A DNA stretch of 64,000 bases from Burkholderia ambifaria AMMD (GCF_000203915.1 NC_008390.1:1922001-1986000); one strand, 5' to 3'; counted from the stretch's first letter, positions 53,686 to 63,562 are shown. Translations and numbers: made by a program. The notes: generated by a model not told the origin, from the sequence alone.

Positions 53686-54246
53686 ATGACTGCCCTGCCC
53701 GCCTCGCCCGATACCGCGCCGGCCCGCCCCCGCGACGCCGAACCGACCGAAGACAATATCCGCGACCTCGTGTACGCGTTCTACGACCGCGTGCGCGCCG
53801 ATCCGCTGCTCGGGCCCGTGTTCGACGCGAAGCTGGAGGGCCGCTGGGACGACCATCTGCCGAAGATGGTCAGCTTCTGGTCGAGCCTCGTGCTCGGCAC
53901 CAAAGGCTATCGCGGCAACGTGCAGCAGGCGCACCAGCCGCTCGACGGGATCGAGCCCGCGCATTTCAGCCGCTGGCTGTCGCTGTTCCTGAAGACCGTC
54001 GAGGGGCGCTACACGCCGCCCGCGGCGATCCGCTTCATGGAACCCGCGCTGCGGATCGCGCAGAGCCTGCAGCTGAGCCGCTTCGGCTGGGACTATCAGA
54101 TTCCGCCCGAGCAGCAGGCGCTGCTCGATGCGGTCGCGCCGCGCCGCCGGGACGCGGGCGATGATCCTCACGCGCTACCGTCGCGCCCCCGCGGCGAGCC
54201 GTTTCCGACGAAGATCATCGGGCGCGGCGTCGATCCGGACGCCTGA
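53686..54246 (+). CDS. Group III truncated haemoglobin
   Basis: 186 residues with a ~130-residue globin core: NIRDLVYAFYDRVRADPLLGPVF, WDDHLPKMVSFWSSLVLGTKGY, and VQQAHQPL with the proximal His. A ~35-residue Pro/Arg-rich C-terminal tail (about 150-186) is beyond the usual fold. Group III globins (Ctb in Campylobacter) bind oxygen and nitric oxide. The ATG at 53686 is chosen because the longer frame adds only unconserved residues. Confidence 0.9.
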   Translation: MTALPASPDTAPARPRDAEPTEDNIRDLVYAFYDRVRADPLLGPVFDAKLEGRWDDHLPKMVSFWSSLVLGTKGYRGNVQQAHQPLDGIEPAHFSRWLSLFLKTVEGRYTPPAAIRFMEPALRIAQSLQLSRFGWDYQIPPEQQALLDAVAPRRRDAGDDPHALPSRPRGEPFPTKIIGRGVDPDA

Positions 54247-54323
54247 TACGGCGATTCGCGGCGCTTGAACGCCGGAGCGCTGGAGCGCCCGCGACACAAT
54301 GCCGCACGACGCGAATGCCGCAC

Positions 54324-54800
54324 TCAGCGCCGCGTGTTACCCGATTCGACGCCCCAGCGCGCGAGCGCCGCATCGTCGGCGCTGCGCGCATCGACCCAGC
54401 GTTCGCCGTCCGGCGTCGTTTCCTTTTTCCAGAACGGCGCCTCGGTCTTCAGGTAATCCATCACGAACTCGCACGACGCGAACGCGTCGCCGCGGTGCGA
54501 CGCGACGGTGGCGACCATCACGATCTGGTCGAGCGGCAGCAGCCGGCCGACGCGATGCACGATCGCGACGTCGATGCCGGGCCAGCGCCGGCCGGCCTCG
54601 GCGGCGATCTTCTCGAGCGCCTTCTCGGTCATCCCCGGATAGTGCTCGAGCTCCATCGCGGCGACCGAATCGCCTTCGTTCAGGTCACGCACGGTGCCGA
54701 CGAAACACGCGACCGCGCCGATTTTCGGGTTACGCGCGCGCAATGCCGCCACTTCGGCGTTCAGGTCGAAATCGTCGGTCTGGATTCGGATCGTTGCCAT
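54324..54800 (-). CDS. moaE: Molybdopterin synthase catalytic subunit MoaE
   Basis: 158 residues. FVGTVRDLNEGDSVAAMELEHYPGM and the lysine-bearing DYLKTEAPFWKKE are family signatures. It makes molybdopterin from precursor Z with MoaD thiocarboxylate. It starts 9 bp after moaD ends. Confidence 0.96.
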   Translation of the reverse strand: MATIRIQTDDFDLNAEVAALRARNPKIGAVACFVGTVRDLNEGDSVAAMELEHYPGMTEKALEKIAAEAGRRWPGIDVAIVHRVGRLLPLDQIVMVATVASHRGDAFASCEFVMDYLKTEAPFWKKETTPDGERWVDARSADDAALARWGVESGNTRR

Positions 54801-54809
54801 GACACACCC

Positions 54810-55067
54810 TCAACCGCCCGTCACCGGCGGAAAAAACGCGACCTCGCAGCCGTCGGTGAGCCGCGTGTCGGGGTCGGTCATTTCGTGATTGCACGCCATG
54901 CGCAACGCGCGCCCTTCGGCGAGCGTCTCGGCCCACGCGCCGCCGCGCAGGCGCAGCCATGCGCGCACGTCGCCGACGGTCGTCACGCCGTCGGGCACGT
55001 CGGCCTGCTCGTCGGATACGCCCAGCGCCTCGCGCACGCTTGCAAAGAATTTCAGCTGAATCTTCAT
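54810..55067 (-). CDS. moaD: Molybdopterin synthase sulfur carrier subunit MoaD
   Basis: 85 residues, beta-grasp fold. The terminal Gly-Gly in FFPPVTGG, needed for thiocarboxylation, is intact. KIQLKFFASVREALG opens the protein. It lies 19 bp after moeA. Confidence 0.96.
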   Translation of the reverse strand: MKIQLKFFASVREALGVSDEQADVPDGVTTVGDVRAWLRLRGGAWAETLAEGRALRMACNHEMTDPDTRLTDGCEVAFFPPVTGG

Positions 55068-55086
55068 AGGTCGGGAAGCCGTCGCG

Positions 55087-56334
55087 TTACGACAGCAGTT
55101 CGGAAAACGGAATGAAACGCACGGTCTCGCCCGCGCTGATCGCGTGCTGCGGCGGATTGTCGATCAGGCCATCGCCCCAGACCGTCGACGTCAGCACCGC
55201 CGAACTCTGGTTCGGGAACAGATCGAGGCCGCCGGCCGCATTGACGCGCGCGCGCAGGAATTCGTTGCGCCGGTCGCCCTTGCTTTGCGAGAAATCCGCC
55301 CGCAGCGACAGCGCGCGCGGCGCGACGTCGCGCACGCCGGACAGGCGCAGCAGGAACGGCCGCACGAACAGCAGGAACGTGACGAAGCTCGACACGGGGT
55401 TGCCCGGCAGCCCGATGAAGTGTGCGTCGGGACGCTCGTCGCCGCGGCGCACCGCGCCGAACGCGAGCGGCTTGCCGGGCTTCATCGCGATCTGCCACAG
55501 CGAGAGCCGCCCTTCAGCCTCGACGGCCGGCTTCACGTGATCCTCATCGCCGACCGATACGCCGCCGCTCGTCAGGATCACGTCGTGATCGCGCGCGGCC
55601 TCGCGCAGCGTGTCGCGGGTCGCGGCGAGCGAGTCGGGCACGATCCCGTAGTCGGTCACGTGGCAGCCGAGCCGCTCCAGCAGCCCGCGCAGCGTGAAGC
55701 GGTTCGAGTTGTAGATCGCGCCGGGCTTCAGCGGCTCGCCCGGCATCGTCAGTTCGTCGCCGGTGAAGAACACCGCGACCCGCGGCCGCCGCGCGACCGA
55801 CAGCCGCGCGCAGCCGACCGACGCGGCCAGGCCGAGCGCCTGCGGCGTGAGTCGCGTGCCGGCCGGCAGGATCACCGAACCCTGGCGGATGTCCGCGCCC
55901 TGTGCGGTGATCCATTCACCGGCCTTCGGCGTATGCAGGATCTCGACCGCGTCGCCGTCGGCCGACGCCTGTTCCTGCATCACGACGGCGTCGGCGCCGG
56001 GCGGCACCGTCGCACCGGTGAAGATCCGGGCGGCCGTGCCCGCCGCGAGCGGCGCGGCCGGATGGCCGGCCGGGATCCGCTGCGACACCGGCAGGCGCCG
56101 ATCGCCGTGCATCAGGTCGGCGACCCGCACCGCATAGCCGTCCATCGCGCTCGTATGCATCGGCGGCACGTCGAGCGGCGAGCTCACGTCGGCTGCCAGC
56201 ACGCGGCCGAGCGCATCGAGCGCGGCGACGGCTTCGGCGCCGGGCAGCGGCTTCGCGGCATCGAGCAGCGCGGCGAGCGCTTCCGCGGTCGACAGCATCG
56301 GCGCGCGCGGCGCCACGGAATTCGGGTTCGACAT
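55087..56334 (-). CDS. moeA: Molybdopterin molybdenumtransferase MoeA
   Basis: 415 residues. MHTSAMDGYAVR, GDELTMPGEPL, TSGGVSVGDEDHV and LPGNPVSSFVTF are MoeA signatures. It inserts molybdate into adenylated molybdopterin. It is separated from thrC by 250 bp that hold the thrC terminator. Confidence 0.97.
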   Translation of the reverse strand: MSNPNSVAPRAPMLSTAEALAALLDAAKPLPGAEAVAALDALGRVLAADVSSPLDVPPMHTSAMDGYAVRVADLMHGDRRLPVSQRIPAGHPAAPLAAGTAARIFTGATVPPGADAVVMQEQASADGDAVEILHTPKAGEWITAQGADIRQGSVILPAGTRLTPQALGLAASVGCARLSVARRPRVAVFFTGDELTMPGEPLKPGAIYNSNRFTLRGLLERLGCHVTDYGIVPDSLAATRDTLREAARDHDVILTSGGVSVGDEDHVKPAVEAEGRLSLWQIAMKPGKPLAFGAVRRGDERPDAHFIGLPGNPVSSFVTFLLFVRPFLLRLSGVRDVAPRALSLRADFSQSKGDRRNEFLRARVNAAGGLDLFPNQSSAVLTSTVWGDGLIDNPPQHAISAGETVRFIPFSELLS

Positions 56335-56499
56335 CGAGGGAATCGGGGATCGTTGGAGTCAATACGTCATTGTAGCGACGCCGTCGCGCGCACGTGCGAT
56401 ATGGCGGACATGCGACAACTGTGATCGGCGCGAACGCGCGGCACTGACACTGGTTTCACGCGGCATCGGACGACCTCCGCGCGGCCGCCACCAAATGAA

Positions 56500-56544
56500 A
56501 CGGCCGGAACCCCGATCCGTGCGACGAATCGGCATTCCGGCCGT
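56500..56544 (-). terminator. Probable terminator after thrC
   Basis: A long stem: ACGGCCGGAA and TTCCGGCCGT arms with an inner CCGAT/ATCGG pair. On the minus strand it is followed by TTCATTTGG, a modest T-run. The rest of the 56335-56584 gap shows no gene. Confidence 0.7.
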
Positions 56545-56584
56545 CCTGTGCCGCCGGGTGTGAGCCCGGCAGCCCGGCGCTGCG

Positions 56585-58036
56585 TTACGCGCCCGTATGC
56601 GCGGCGATGAAGTCCTTCACCTGTTGCGCGTCGGCCTTCACGACCTCGAAACGCTGCGGCAGCGCCTCGAGCCCGTCGAATGCGGCCGGCCGCTCGGCTT
56701 CGCGATCGAGCGCTTCGCGGATCGTCTCGCCGAACTTGATCGGCTGGGCCGTCTCGAGCACGACCATCGGCACGCCCGCGTCGAGATGCTCGCGCGCGAC
56801 CTTCACGCCGTCGGCCGTGTGCGTATCGATCATCGTGTCGTAGCGCGAGAACACGTCGCGGATCGTCGCGATGCGGTCGGTGTGGCTGCTGCGGCCCGAC
56901 ACGAAGCCGAACTCGGCCACGCGCGCGAAATCGCCGCTCGCCGCGAGGTCGAAACCGCCCTTCTCCTCGACGTCGCGGAACAGCTGCATCACGCGCGCCG
57001 GATCGCGGCCGAGCAGGTCGAACACGAAGCGTTCGAAGTTCGACGCCTTCGAGATGTCCATGCTCGGGCTGCTCGTGTGATACGTGTTCTCCGCGCTGCG
57101 CACGCGATAGGCGCCGGTGCGGAAGAACTCGTCGAGCACGTCGTTCTCGTTGGTCGCGACCACGAGCTTCGCGATCGGCAGGCCCATCATCCGCGCGATG
57201 TGGCCCGCGCAGACATTGCCGAAGTTGCCCGACGGCACCGTGAACGACACGCGCTCTTCATTGGACTGCGTCGCCGCGAAATAGCCCTTGAAGTAGTACA
57301 CGACCTGCGCGACGACGCGCGCCCAGTTGATCGAGTTGACCGTGCCGATCTTCTGCTGCGCCTTGAACGCGTGATCGTTCGATACGGCCTTCACGATGTC
57401 CTGGCAGTCGTCGAACACGCCTTCGACCGCGAGGTTGAAGATGTTCGGATCCTGCAGGCTGAACATCTGGGCCGTCTGGAACGCGCTCATCTTCTTGTGC
57501 GGCGACAGCATGAACACGCGCACGCCGGCCTTGCCGCGCATCGCGTATTCGGCCGCGCTGCCCGTGTCGCCCGACGTCGCGCCGAGAATGTTCAGCGCGT
57601 CGCCGTGCTTCGCGAGCGTGTACTCGAACAGGTTGCCGAGCAGCTGCATCGCCATGTCCTTGAACGCGAGCGTCGGGCCGTTCGACAGTTCGAGCAGCGA
57701 CAGCGCGGTGCCGTTCTCGGTGCCGAGCGTCTTCAGCGGCGTGATGTCGGACGCGTTCTCGCCATGGCGCGTGTTGCTGTACACGGCGGCCGTATACGTG
57801 CGGCGCGTGATCGCGCGCAGGTCGTCGGCCGGCACGTCGTCGCAGAACTTCGACAGGATCTCGAATGCGAGATCCGCGTACGGCAGCGCGCGCCAGCGCG
57901 CGAGTTCGTCGGCCGACACCTTCGGATACTCGGCCGGCAGGTACAGCCCGCCGTCCTTCGCGAGACCGCCGAGCAGGATGTCGGAGAACGTATGGCGCTC
58001 GCCGATGCCGGCGCCGCGCGTGGAGATGTAGTTCAT
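56585..58036 (-). CDS. thrC: Threonine synthase
   Basis: 483 residues, the long type II form. The PLP lysine is in NGPTLAFKDMAMQLLG, and GATSGDTGSAAEYAM is the phosphate loop. It converts O-phosphohomoserine to threonine. It follows hom with a 14-bp gap. Confidence 0.97.
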   Translation of the reverse strand: MNYISTRGAGIGERHTFSDILLGGLAKDGGLYLPAEYPKVSADELARWRALPYADLAFEILSKFCDDVPADDLRAITRRTYTAAVYSNTRHGENASDITPLKTLGTENGTALSLLELSNGPTLAFKDMAMQLLGNLFEYTLAKHGDALNILGATSGDTGSAAEYAMRGKAGVRVFMLSPHKKMSAFQTAQMFSLQDPNIFNLAVEGVFDDCQDIVKAVSNDHAFKAQQKIGTVNSINWARVVAQVVYYFKGYFAATQSNEERVSFTVPSGNFGNVCAGHIARMMGLPIAKLVVATNENDVLDEFFRTGAYRVRSAENTYHTSSPSMDISKASNFERFVFDLLGRDPARVMQLFRDVEEKGGFDLAASGDFARVAEFGFVSGRSSHTDRIATIRDVFSRYDTMIDTHTADGVKVAREHLDAGVPMVVLETAQPIKFGETIREALDREAERPAAFDGLEALPQRFEVVKADAQQVKDFIAAHTGA

Positions 58037-58050
58037 GTCGTTCCTGGTCC

Positions 58051-59379
58051 TCAGTTCAGCGCTTCCATGCGCAGCTTCGTCACCTTCGAGACCACCGTCG
58101 CGAGGCTTTCGATCTGCGCGATCGCCTTGTTGACGTGCTTCTCGAGCGTCTCGTGCGTGATCAGGACGATGTCGGTTTCGCCGTTCGCGTCGTCGACCTG
58201 CTCCGATTCCTTCTGCAGCAGCGCGTCGATCGAGATGCCCGTCTCGGCGAGCAGGCGCGTGATGTCCGCGAGCACGCCCGTCTGGTCGGCCACGCGCAGG
58301 CGCAGGTAGTAGCCGCTCGTCACTTCGTCGATCGGCAGGATCGGCGTGTTCGACAGGCGGTCCGGCTGGAACGCGAGATGCGGCACGCGATGCTCGGGGT
58401 CGGCCGTATGCAGGCGCGTGACGTCGACGAGATCCGCGACGACCGCCGACGCGGTCGGTTCCGCGCCCGCGCCCTTGCCGTAGTACAGCGTCGTGCCGAC
58501 CGCGTCGCCGTGCACGACGACTGCGTTCATCGCGCCTTCGACGTTTGCGAGCAGGCGCTTCTCGGGAATCAGCGTCGGATGCACGCGCAGCTCGATGCCG
58601 TTTTCGGCGCGGCGCGTGATGCCGAGCAGCTTGATCCGGTAGCCGAGCTCTTCCGCGTAGCGGATGTCGGTCGCGTCGAGCTTGCTGATGCCTTCGACGT
58701 ACGCGCGGTCGAACTGGACCGGCACGCCGAACGCGATCGCGCTCATGATGGTCGCCTTGTGCGCGGCGTCGACGCCTTCGATGTCGAAGGTCGGATCGGC
58801 TTCCGCGTAGCCGAGCTCCTGCGCGGCCTTCAGCGCGGTCGCGAAGTCGAGCCCGCGGTCGCGCATTTCCGACAGGATGTAGTTCGTCGTGCCGTTGATG
58901 ATGCCCGCGATGTACTGGATGCGGTTGGCGGTCAGGCCTTCGCGCAGCGCCTTGATGATCGGAATGCCGCCGGCCACGGCCGCCTCGAACGCGACCATCA
59001 CGCCCTTCGCGCGCGCCGCTTCGAAGATCTCGGTGCCGTGCACCGCGAGCAGCGCCTTGTTTGCCGTGACGACGTGCTTGCCGTTCGCGATCGCGCGCAG
59101 CACGAGCTCGCGCGCGATGCCCGTGCCGCCGATCATCTCGGCGATGATCGCGATCGACGGGTCGTCCACCACCGCGTTGAAATCATCGGTGATCTGCGCG
59201 CCGCCGGTGTCGCCGCCGAGCGCGGCCTGCGCCTTGGCCGGGTTGCGCACGGCAATGCGCGCGACCTCGATGCCGCGCCCCGCGCGGCGCTTGATTTCTT
59301 CCTGGTTGCGGTTCAGCACCGTGAAGGTGCCGCTGCCGACGGTGCCGAAGCCCAACAGGCCAACTTTGATCGGTTCCAT
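58051..59379 (-). CDS. hom: Homoserine dehydrogenase
   Basis: 442 residues. The NAD(P) fold GLLGFGTVGSGTFTVL, the catalytic domain (AAVAGGIPIIKALREGLTANRI in part) with the GTTNYILS signature, and a C-terminal ACT domain (about 355-435: YYLRLRVADQTGVLADITRLL) for feedback control are seen. No aspartokinase is fused. It sits in an aminotransferase-hom-thrC run. Confidence 0.97.
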   Translation of the reverse strand: MEPIKVGLLGFGTVGSGTFTVLNRNQEEIKRRAGRGIEVARIAVRNPAKAQAALGGDTGGAQITDDFNAVVDDPSIAIIAEMIGGTGIARELVLRAIANGKHVVTANKALLAVHGTEIFEAARAKGVMVAFEAAVAGGIPIIKALREGLTANRIQYIAGIINGTTNYILSEMRDRGLDFATALKAAQELGYAEADPTFDIEGVDAAHKATIMSAIAFGVPVQFDRAYVEGISKLDATDIRYAEELGYRIKLLGITRRAENGIELRVHPTLIPEKRLLANVEGAMNAVVVHGDAVGTTLYYGKGAGAEPTASAVVADLVDVTRLHTADPEHRVPHLAFQPDRLSNTPILPIDEVTSGYYLRLRVADQTGVLADITRLLAETGISIDALLQKESEQVDDANGETDIVLITHETLEKHVNKAIAQIESLATVVSKVTKLRMEALN

Positions 59380-59435
59380 GCTGCGTGTGGTCGATGAGTA
59401 AGAATGAATGATTGAATGCCGGGGGACCCGTCCGC

Positions 59436-60674
59436 TCAGACGGAATGGCGCTTGCGGTAGCCGTCGAGGAAGCGCGCGATCCGGTTGATCGAATCGGTCA
59501 GGTCGTCGAGGTTCGGCAGGAACACCACGCGGAAGTGATCCGGGGCCGCCCAGTTGAAGCCCGTTCCCTGCACGAGCAGCACACGCTCCTCGAGCAACAG
59601 GTCGAGGATGAACTGCTGGTCGTTCTGGATCGGATAGAGCTTGGGATCGAGGCGCGGGAACATGTACAGCGCGGCCTGCGGCTTCACGCAGGTCACGCCG
59701 GGAATCGACGTGAGCATGTCATACGCGAGCTCGCGCTGCTTGTACAGGCGCCCGCTCGGCACGATCAGCTCGTTGATGCTCTGGTAGCCGCCCAGCGCGG
59801 TCTGGATCGCGAACTGCCCGGGCACGTTCGCGCACAGGCGCATCGACGACAGGATCCCGAGGCCTTCCAGGTAATCCTTCGCGCGCCGGCGATTGTCGCC
59901 GCCCAGGCCCGACACGGCCATCCAGCCCGCGCGGTAGCCGCACGAGCGATAGCTCTTCGACAGGCTGTTGAACGTGACGGTGATCACGTCTTCCGACAGC
60001 GAACCGAGCGCGGTGTGCTCGAGCCCGTCGTAGACGATCTTGTCGTAGACCTCGTCGGCGAACACGATCAGCCCGTGCTCGCGCGCGATCGCGAGCAGCT
60101 CGAGCAGCAATTCGTCGGAATAAAGGGCGCCCGTCGGGTTGTTCGGGTTGATCACGACGATCGCCTTGGTGTTCGGCGTGATCTTGCGGCGGATGTCGTC
60201 GAGGTCGGGCATCCACGCGTTCTGCTCGTCGCACACGTAATGCACGGGCGTACCGCCCGACAGGCTCACGGCGGCCGTCCACAGCGGATAGTCGGGCGCC
60301 GGCAGCAGCACCTCGTCGCCGTCGTTCAGCAGCGCCTGGGTCGCCATCACGATCAGCTCGGACGCGCCGTTGCCGATGTAGATGTCGTCGAGGCCGACGC
60401 CGACCACGCCCTTTTGCTGCGTGTAGTGCATCACGGCCTTGCGGGCCGAGAACACCCCTTTCGAATCCGAATAGCCGGACGACGCCGGCAGGTTGCGGAT
60501 CATGTCCTGGATGATCTCGTCCGGCGCGTCGAACCCGAACGGCGCGAGGTTGCCGATGTTCAGCTTGATGATGCGGTGGCCTTCTTCCTCGAGGCGCTTC
60601 GCGTGCTCGAGCACCGGGCCACGGATGTCGTAGCAGACGTTGAGCAGCTTGTTCGACTTCTGAATCGGTTTCAC
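59436..60674 (-). CDS. alaA: AlaA-like PLP-dependent aminotransferase
   Basis: 412 residues, class I. The PLP lysine is in FNSLSKSYRSCGYRAGW, and INPNNPTGALYS is the cofactor-binding turn. It resembles E. coli AlaA (glutamate-pyruvate aminotransferase). Co-orientation with hom-thrC is usual in Burkholderia. The start is GTG at 60674. It lies 56 bp before hom. Confidence 0.92.
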   Translation of the reverse strand: MKPIQKSNKLLNVCYDIRGPVLEHAKRLEEEGHRIIKLNIGNLAPFGFDAPDEIIQDMIRNLPASSGYSDSKGVFSARKAVMHYTQQKGVVGVGLDDIYIGNGASELIVMATQALLNDGDEVLLPAPDYPLWTAAVSLSGGTPVHYVCDEQNAWMPDLDDIRRKITPNTKAIVVINPNNPTGALYSDELLLELLAIAREHGLIVFADEVYDKIVYDGLEHTALGSLSEDVITVTFNSLSKSYRSCGYRAGWMAVSGLGGDNRRRAKDYLEGLGILSSMRLCANVPGQFAIQTALGGYQSINELIVPSGRLYKQRELAYDMLTSIPGVTCVKPQAALYMFPRLDPKLYPIQNDQQFILDLLLEERVLLVQGTGFNWAAPDHFRVVFLPNLDDLTDSINRIARFLDGYRKRHSV

Positions 60675-60833
60675 GACGACACGGTTCCTGGGTTGGCCTT
60701 GCGGCCGGGGGACGGGATCAAAACTGGAGAGCGGACGGTGTGTGCGCGCTGTCTAGACTGGGAAAAAGCGGGCGGTCGGACGGCGCTTGTGACGACGCAC
60801 GACGCAAGTGGCGCCCGGGGGCGACCAAAAAGT

Positions 60834-60839
60834 TATAAT
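60834..60839 (+). promoter_or_regulatory. Probable -10 box of the Mth938-domain gene
   Basis: An ideal TATAAT in an A+T-rich island (AAAAAGTTATAATTTAG) within G+C-rich DNA. No good -35 is present. A ~145-nt leader would separate it from the TTG at 60991. Confidence 0.5.
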
Positions 60840-60990
60840 TTAGCGGATTTTGGCCGACTTTCGCAATGCACCATGGCCGCTGCGGGCCCGCGCCGTCAGG
60901 CGTCCCGTATGCGCCGGCTCGCGAAATCGGCCGCCCGGGCCCGTGCGGCCCGTGCCAGACACTCCCCTACGGAAACCGCGGATTAACGAT

Positions 60991-61365
60991 TTGAAACTGC
61001 ACCAGGACACGAGCGGCGCGCTCAACACCGTCACCGGCTACGGCCCCGATTATGTCGACGTCAACCTCCAACGCCACGAAGGGAGCGTCATCGTACTGCC
61101 CGGCGCACCGGTGCGGGAATGGCCGGTGTCGTCGTTCGACGCACTCGCGCCCGAGCATTTCGCGATGCTGCTCGACCCGGCGCCCGAACTCGTGATCTTC
61201 GGCAGCGGCGCACGGCTGCGCTTCCCGCACCCGCGGCTCGTGGCCGCGCTCACGGCCAAGCGAATCGGCGTCGAGACGATGGATTTCCAGGCCGCCTGCC
61301 GCACCTACAACATCCTGATGGCCGAGGGCCGCAAAGTCGCCGCCGCGCTCTTAATTGAACGTTAA
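60991..61365 (+). CDS. Mth938-like domain (DUF498) protein
   Basis: 124 residues from a TTG at 60991 (LKLHQDTSGALNTVTGYG). The fold signature LLDPAPELVIFGSGARLRFP and RTYNILMAEGRKVAAALL match the family related to the mitochondrial assembly factor NDUFAF3. Function in bacteria is unknown. No ATG in this frame fits; the TTG is chosen by family length. Confidence 0.85.
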   Translation: MKLHQDTSGALNTVTGYGPDYVDVNLQRHEGSVIVLPGAPVREWPVSSFDALAPEHFAMLLDPAPELVIFGSGARLRFPHPRLVAALTAKRIGVETMDFQAACRTYNILMAEGRKVAAALLIER

Positions 61366-61500
61366 TCCCCGATGCGGTAAAACACGGGCCGGCGCACCGG
61401 GTCGATCCCCGGATCATCACCGGATCGATACCCGGCAGGCCGCCCGCCGCCGGCGTAACCCGCCGGCGGCCCATCACAACAACCAACAGGCTCAACATCC

Positions 61501-63177
61501 ATGAACGATACGCCGTCGAGGCTACCGCTCAATCGCATCACGCTCGCCCTTCTGTTCCTCGCGCTCGCGATCGTCTGGTTCGCGCCGCTCGGGCTGCGGC
61601 ACCTGATCCCGAGCGACGAAGGCCGCTACGCGGAGATGGCCCGGGAAATGTTCGTCACCGGCGACTGGATCACGCCGCGCTACAACGGCTACAAGTACTT
61701 CGAGAAGCCGCCGCTGCAGACCTGGCTGAACGCGCTGACGTTCGCGTGGTTCGGCATCGGCGAATGGCAGGCGCGCCTCTACACGGGCCTCGCCAGCTTC
61801 GCCGGCGTGCTGCTGGTCGGCTTCACCGGCGCGCGCCTGTTCAACCCGTTGTCGGGCTTCCTCGCGGCCGTCGTGCTCGCGTGCTCGCCATACTGGAACC
61901 TGATGGGCCACTTCAACGCGCTCGACATGGGGCTCGCGTTCTGGATGGCGCTGTCGCTCTGCTCGCTGCTGCTCGCGCAGCGCCCCGGGCTGCGCGCGGG
62001 CGCGGTGCGCGGCTGGATGTGGGCGTGCTGGGCCGCGATGGCGTTCGCGGTGCTGTCGAAAGGCCTCGTCGGCCTGATCCTGCCCGGCGCCGTGCTGGTG
62101 CTCTATACGCTGGTCGCCCGCGACTGGGCGCTGTGGAAGCGGCTCTATCTGGTGAGCGGCCTCGTGATCTTCTTCGCGATCGTCACGCCGTGGTTCGTGC
62201 TCGTCCAGCAGCGCAATCCCGAGTTCTTCAACTTCTTCTTCATCGTCCAGCAGTTCCGCCGCTACCTTACCCCGGAACAGAACCGCCCGGGCCCGCTCTA
62301 CTACTTCGTGCCGGTGCTGCTGGTCGGCTTCCTGCCGTGGCTGTCGGTCACGTGGCAGAGCATCCGTCACGCGCTGCGCATGCCGCGCCAGCCGAACGGC
62401 TTCTCCCCGATGCTCGTGCTGCTGATCTGGAGCGCGTTCATCTTCGTGTTCTTCAGCGTGTCGCACTCGAAGCTGATCTCGTATGTGCTGCCGGTCGCGC
62501 CGGCGCTCGCGCTGATGATCGGCGCGTACCTGCCGCTGATGACCGCGGAGCGGTTCCGCCGCCACCTGCTCGGCTACCTCGTGTTCTTCGTCGTCGCGGC
62601 GTTCGGGATCATCTTCCTCGCGTACCAGGGCGACGCCCGCACGCCGAACGCGCTGTATCGCGCGTTCCAGATGTGGCTGTACGCGGGCCTCGCGGTCGCG
62701 GCCGCGCTGACGCTCGCCGCCGCGTGGCTGAATCGCCGCGTGGGCGTCGCGGCCGCGATCGCCGCGTTCGGCGCCGCGTGGCTCGCGTTCGGCACGATCG
62801 GCGGCACCGGTCACGACGAGTTCGGCCGCTACAGCTCGGGCGCGCTGCTCGCGCCCACCGTGCGCGCCGAACTGGCGAAGCTGCCGCCCGACACGCCGTT
62901 CTACTCGATCGAGATGCTCGATCACACGTTCCCGTTCTATATGGGCCACACGACGATCATGGTCCAGCGCCAGGACGAGCTCGCCTTCGGCATCTCGGTC
63001 GAGCCGAACAAATGGATCCCGACCGTCGGCCAATGGATCGAACGCTGGAAGCAGGAAACCCATGCGCTCGCGATCATGCCGACCGGCCAGTACGACACGC
63101 TGGTCAAGCAAGGCGTGCCGATGCGCGTGATCGCGCGCGACAACCGCCGCGTGATCGTCGAGAAACCGCAATCGTAA
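61501..63177 (+). CDS. arnT: L-Ara4N lipid A transferase ArnT
   Basis: 558 residues (E. coli ArnT is 550). About 12 helices and the catalytic first periplasmic loop PSDEGRYAEMAREMFVTGDW are followed by the YKYFEKPPLQTWLNA motif. It moves 4-amino-4-deoxy-L-arabinose from undecaprenyl phosphate to lipid A, giving polymyxin resistance. This modification is reported to be essential in B. cenocepacia. It heads a cluster with the SMR gene and arnB. 135 bp without a gene precede it. Confidence 0.92.
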   Translation: MNDTPSRLPLNRITLALLFLALAIVWFAPLGLRHLIPSDEGRYAEMAREMFVTGDWITPRYNGYKYFEKPPLQTWLNALTFAWFGIGEWQARLYTGLASFAGVLLVGFTGARLFNPLSGFLAAVVLACSPYWNLMGHFNALDMGLAFWMALSLCSLLLAQRPGLRAGAVRGWMWACWAAMAFAVLSKGLVGLILPGAVLVLYTLVARDWALWKRLYLVSGLVIFFAIVTPWFVLVQQRNPEFFNFFFIVQQFRRYLTPEQNRPGPLYYFVPVLLVGFLPWLSVTWQSIRHALRMPRQPNGFSPMLVLLIWSAFIFVFFSVSHSKLISYVLPVAPALALMIGAYLPLMTAERFRRHLLGYLVFFVVAAFGIIFLAYQGDARTPNALYRAFQMWLYAGLAVAAALTLAAAWLNRRVGVAAAIAAFGAAWLAFGTIGGTGHDEFGRYSSGALLAPTVRAELAKLPPDTPFYSIEMLDHTFPFYMGHTTIMVQRQDELAFGISVEPNKWIPTVGQWIERWKQETHALAIMPTGQYDTLVKQGVPMRVIARDNRRVIVEKPQS

Positions 63178-63190
63178 GGACGTCCACCGC

Positions 63191-63562
63191 ATGAATCCCG
63201 TTTCGCTCGTCTGCATCGTCACCGGCGTGATGCTCAACGCCTGTGCGCAACTTCTGCTGAAAGCCGGCGTCAACGCAGTTGGACACTTCGAATTCAGCCG
63301 CGCGAACATCATCCCGGTCGGCCTGAAGATCGCGACCCAGTTGCCGATCATCGGCGGCCTCGCCTGCTACGTGCTGAGCGTCGTCGTGTGGATTGTCGGG
63401 CTGTCGCGGGTCGACGTGTCGATCGCGTATCCGATGCTGTCGCTCGGCTACGTGGTCAACGCGTTCGCAGCGTGGTACCTGTTCGGCGAAGTGCTGTCGG
63501 TCCAGCGGCTCGTCGGGATCGGCATCATCCTGATCGGCGTGCTCGTGCTCGCGCGCAGTTGA
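63191..63562 (+). CDS. ArnE/ArnF-like SMR family protein
   Basis: 123 residues with four hydrophobic helices. NACAQLLLKAG at the first helix and SIAYPMLSLGYVVNAFAAWYLFGE at the third are EmrE-fold features. ArnE and ArnF form the presumed flippase for undecaprenyl-L-Ara4N. Only one such gene is seen here, so it may act as a homodimer or with another partner. It starts 13 bp after arnT. Confidence 0.88.
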   Translation: MNPVSLVCIVTGVMLNACAQLLLKAGVNAVGHFEFSRANIIPVGLKIATQLPIIGGLACYVLSVVVWIVGLSRVDVSIAYPMLSLGYVVNAFAAWYLFGEVLSVQRLVGIGIILIGVLVLARS

